A stretch of DNA of 5,233 nt, from assembly GCA_019323655.1 (NCBI GenBank), contig JAHWGX010000029.1, positions 1 through 5,233 on the forward strand, read 5' to 3'. The notes under the pieces were generated by a model. It was not told where the DNA came from, made no database searches, and saw nothing but the letters and a program-made list of their open reading frames with translations. Positions 4,801-5,233 of the stretch are shown here, one piece after another. The stretch's first letter is position 1. Each line of letters starts with the position of its first letter. The translations under genes and the position numbers were made by a program. Source of the stretch: Candidatus Woesearchaeota archaeon (GTDB taxonomy: Archaea > Nanobdellota > Nanobdellia > Woesearchaeales > GW2011-AR4).

Positions 4801-5061
4801 TTACCATGCCCTCCTGAATTCACTATGGCCCCATTGGATTAACAAATCCACTCCGAGTTTTTCAATTGCTGGCGTGCCGCAGGCTCCATAGCAGCTCCCA
4901 AGCCATATAACTACAGAGGCACCAGTATTTCTTTCTATATATTCTTGGATTTCCTTTGCTTTGGGCTTCAGGCCTTCTGGTAACTGTATACATACTAAAT
5001 TTGCCTGGGTTTTTCTTATTTCTGCTGTTGCTTTATCAAGCTCTAAATCATAGTCTTCCAT
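4801..5061 (-). CDS. Dph2-like N-terminal domain only (truncated or split diphthamide synthase)
   Basis: The 86 residues match the first domain of archaeal Dph2, the radical-SAM-like enzyme that transfers a 3-amino-3-carboxypropyl group from SAM to the histidine of elongation factor 2, the first step of diphthamide synthesis. Recognisable parts are YDLELDKA at the start, the QLPEGLKP strand-turn, the GSCYGACGTPA segment with C61 matching the first iron-sulfur cysteine, and LGVDLLIQWGHSEF. Normal archaeal Dph2 has about 330 residues and three domains, each giving one cysteine of the [4Fe-4S] cluster; two of the three ligands and both later domains are missing. The ending FRRAW-stop is unlike the family, and a frameshift near GAATTC adds only about 17 codons before another stop. 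It is therefore truncated, or one half of a split gene. A good TATA box remains upstream. Confidence 0.75.
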   Translation of the reverse strand: MEDYDLELDKATAEIRKTQANLVCIQLPEGLKPKAKEIQEYIERNTGASVVIWLGSCYGACGTPAIEKLGVDLLIQWGHSEFRRAW

Positions 5062-5082
5062 GAAATTAGAAATAAAAAGGCT

Positions 5083-5091
5083 TATTTTAAA
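5083..5091 (-). promoter_or_regulatory. TATA box of the dph2-like fragment
   Basis: TTTAAAATA on the minus strand, in an A/T-rich upstream context, is centred about 26 nt from the ATG at 5061. That is the spacing expected for a leaderless archaeal mRNA, and no Shine-Dalgarno is seen. The promoter looks intact even though the gene it serves is shortened. Confidence 0.55.
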
Positions 5092-5128
5092 AATTTATTG
5101 TAAAAAATGCTCTGTTGCGTAATTAATC

Positions 5129-5233
5129 CTACTTTCTGACAATCACGTACACTTTCTTCCCAATATATTTCTTGGCTGACATAATCATTGCGCCATTTCC
5201 AATCGGCTTTACTGCTTCTTCATACACTTCTGC
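5129..5233 (-). CDS. C-terminal end of a DUF2080-like transposon-associated protein (partial)
   Basis: An open frame enters from the right edge and ends at a TAG at 5129-5131, giving 34 residues. It reads EEAVKPIGNGAMIMSAKKY followed by IGKKVYVIVRK. The pattern VKPxGNxAxIxxxKKYIGKKVxVIV is typical, from memory, of short archaeal DUF2080 (COG3466) proteins, often annotated as transposon-encoded, and resembles the AbrB/MazE-type swapped-hairpin DNA-binding fold. The start codon lies outside the window; such proteins are about 50-70 residues. It lies 67 nt upstream of the truncated dph2 on the same strand, so a transposition event may have shaped this locus. No transposase is visible within the window. 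An AbrB-like antitoxin is the main alternative. Confidence 0.6.
   Translation of the reverse strand, partial: AEVYEEAVKPIGNGAMIMSAKKYIGKKVYVIVRK

Noticed and set aside
4806..4816. Simple frameshift as the cause of the short dph2
   Set aside because: Shifting frame near GAATTC gives only about 17 more codons before a stop, with no Dph2-like sequence, so the missing domains are absent rather than out of frame.

Overview
The window looks like a piece of an AT-rich archaeal chromosome, most likely from a small-genome (DPANN, Woesearchaeota-like) lineage. Three things point to an archaeon. There is a clear CDP-archaeol synthase (CarS), needed only for ether-lipid membranes. There is an archaeal-type Dph2 N-terminal domain. 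Several genes have archaeal TATA boxes (TATTTAAATA) centred about 26-28 nt upstream of their start codons, which implies leaderless mRNAs. The DPANN placement is inference: it rests on the mix of archaeal core genes with bacterial-looking genes (RpiB, PlsC), short intergenic gaps and a transposon-associated small protein.

Layout. 1-199: no gene, but an unusually structured stretch with several hairpins, then the promoter of a PHP-domain phosphoesterase (200-835, +). 832-3013: three minus-strand genes, in transcription order a family 2 glycosyltransferase, an AUR1-like PAP2-superfamily membrane phosphatase/phosphotransferase, and a PlsC-like acyltransferase whose stop codon overlaps that of the PHP gene. 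3014-3105: a compact divergent promoter built on a palindromic TATA box, serving the glycosyltransferase and carS. 3106-3654 (+): carS, ending one base before the end of a convergent minus-strand pair, rpiB and a small multi-pass membrane protein, which overlap by 10 nt. 4582-4800: a very AT-rich gap without a gene. 4801-5061 (-): only the first domain of Dph2, ending abruptly. 5129-5233 (-): the C-terminal end of a DUF2080-like, transposon-associated small protein running off the window.

How they fit together. CarS makes CDP-archaeol, the activated core of polar lipids. PAP2 enzymes act on lipid phosphates or transfer phospho-headgroups, PlsC enzymes acylate lipid acceptors, and a GT2 enzyme could add a sugar to a lipid or to a cell-surface glycan. 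The four genes in 832-3654 therefore read as a cell-envelope/lipid neighbourhood. A PlsC-type acyltransferase beside CarS is the most biologically curious part, because archaeal lipids are ether-linked isoprenoids. I see no CRISPR array, tRNA, rRNA or obvious new defence system. The best leads are the structured element at 18-132, the RpiB active site that appears to combine two known catalytic solutions, the truncated dph2 next to a transposon-associated gene, and the symmetrical bidirectional promoter.
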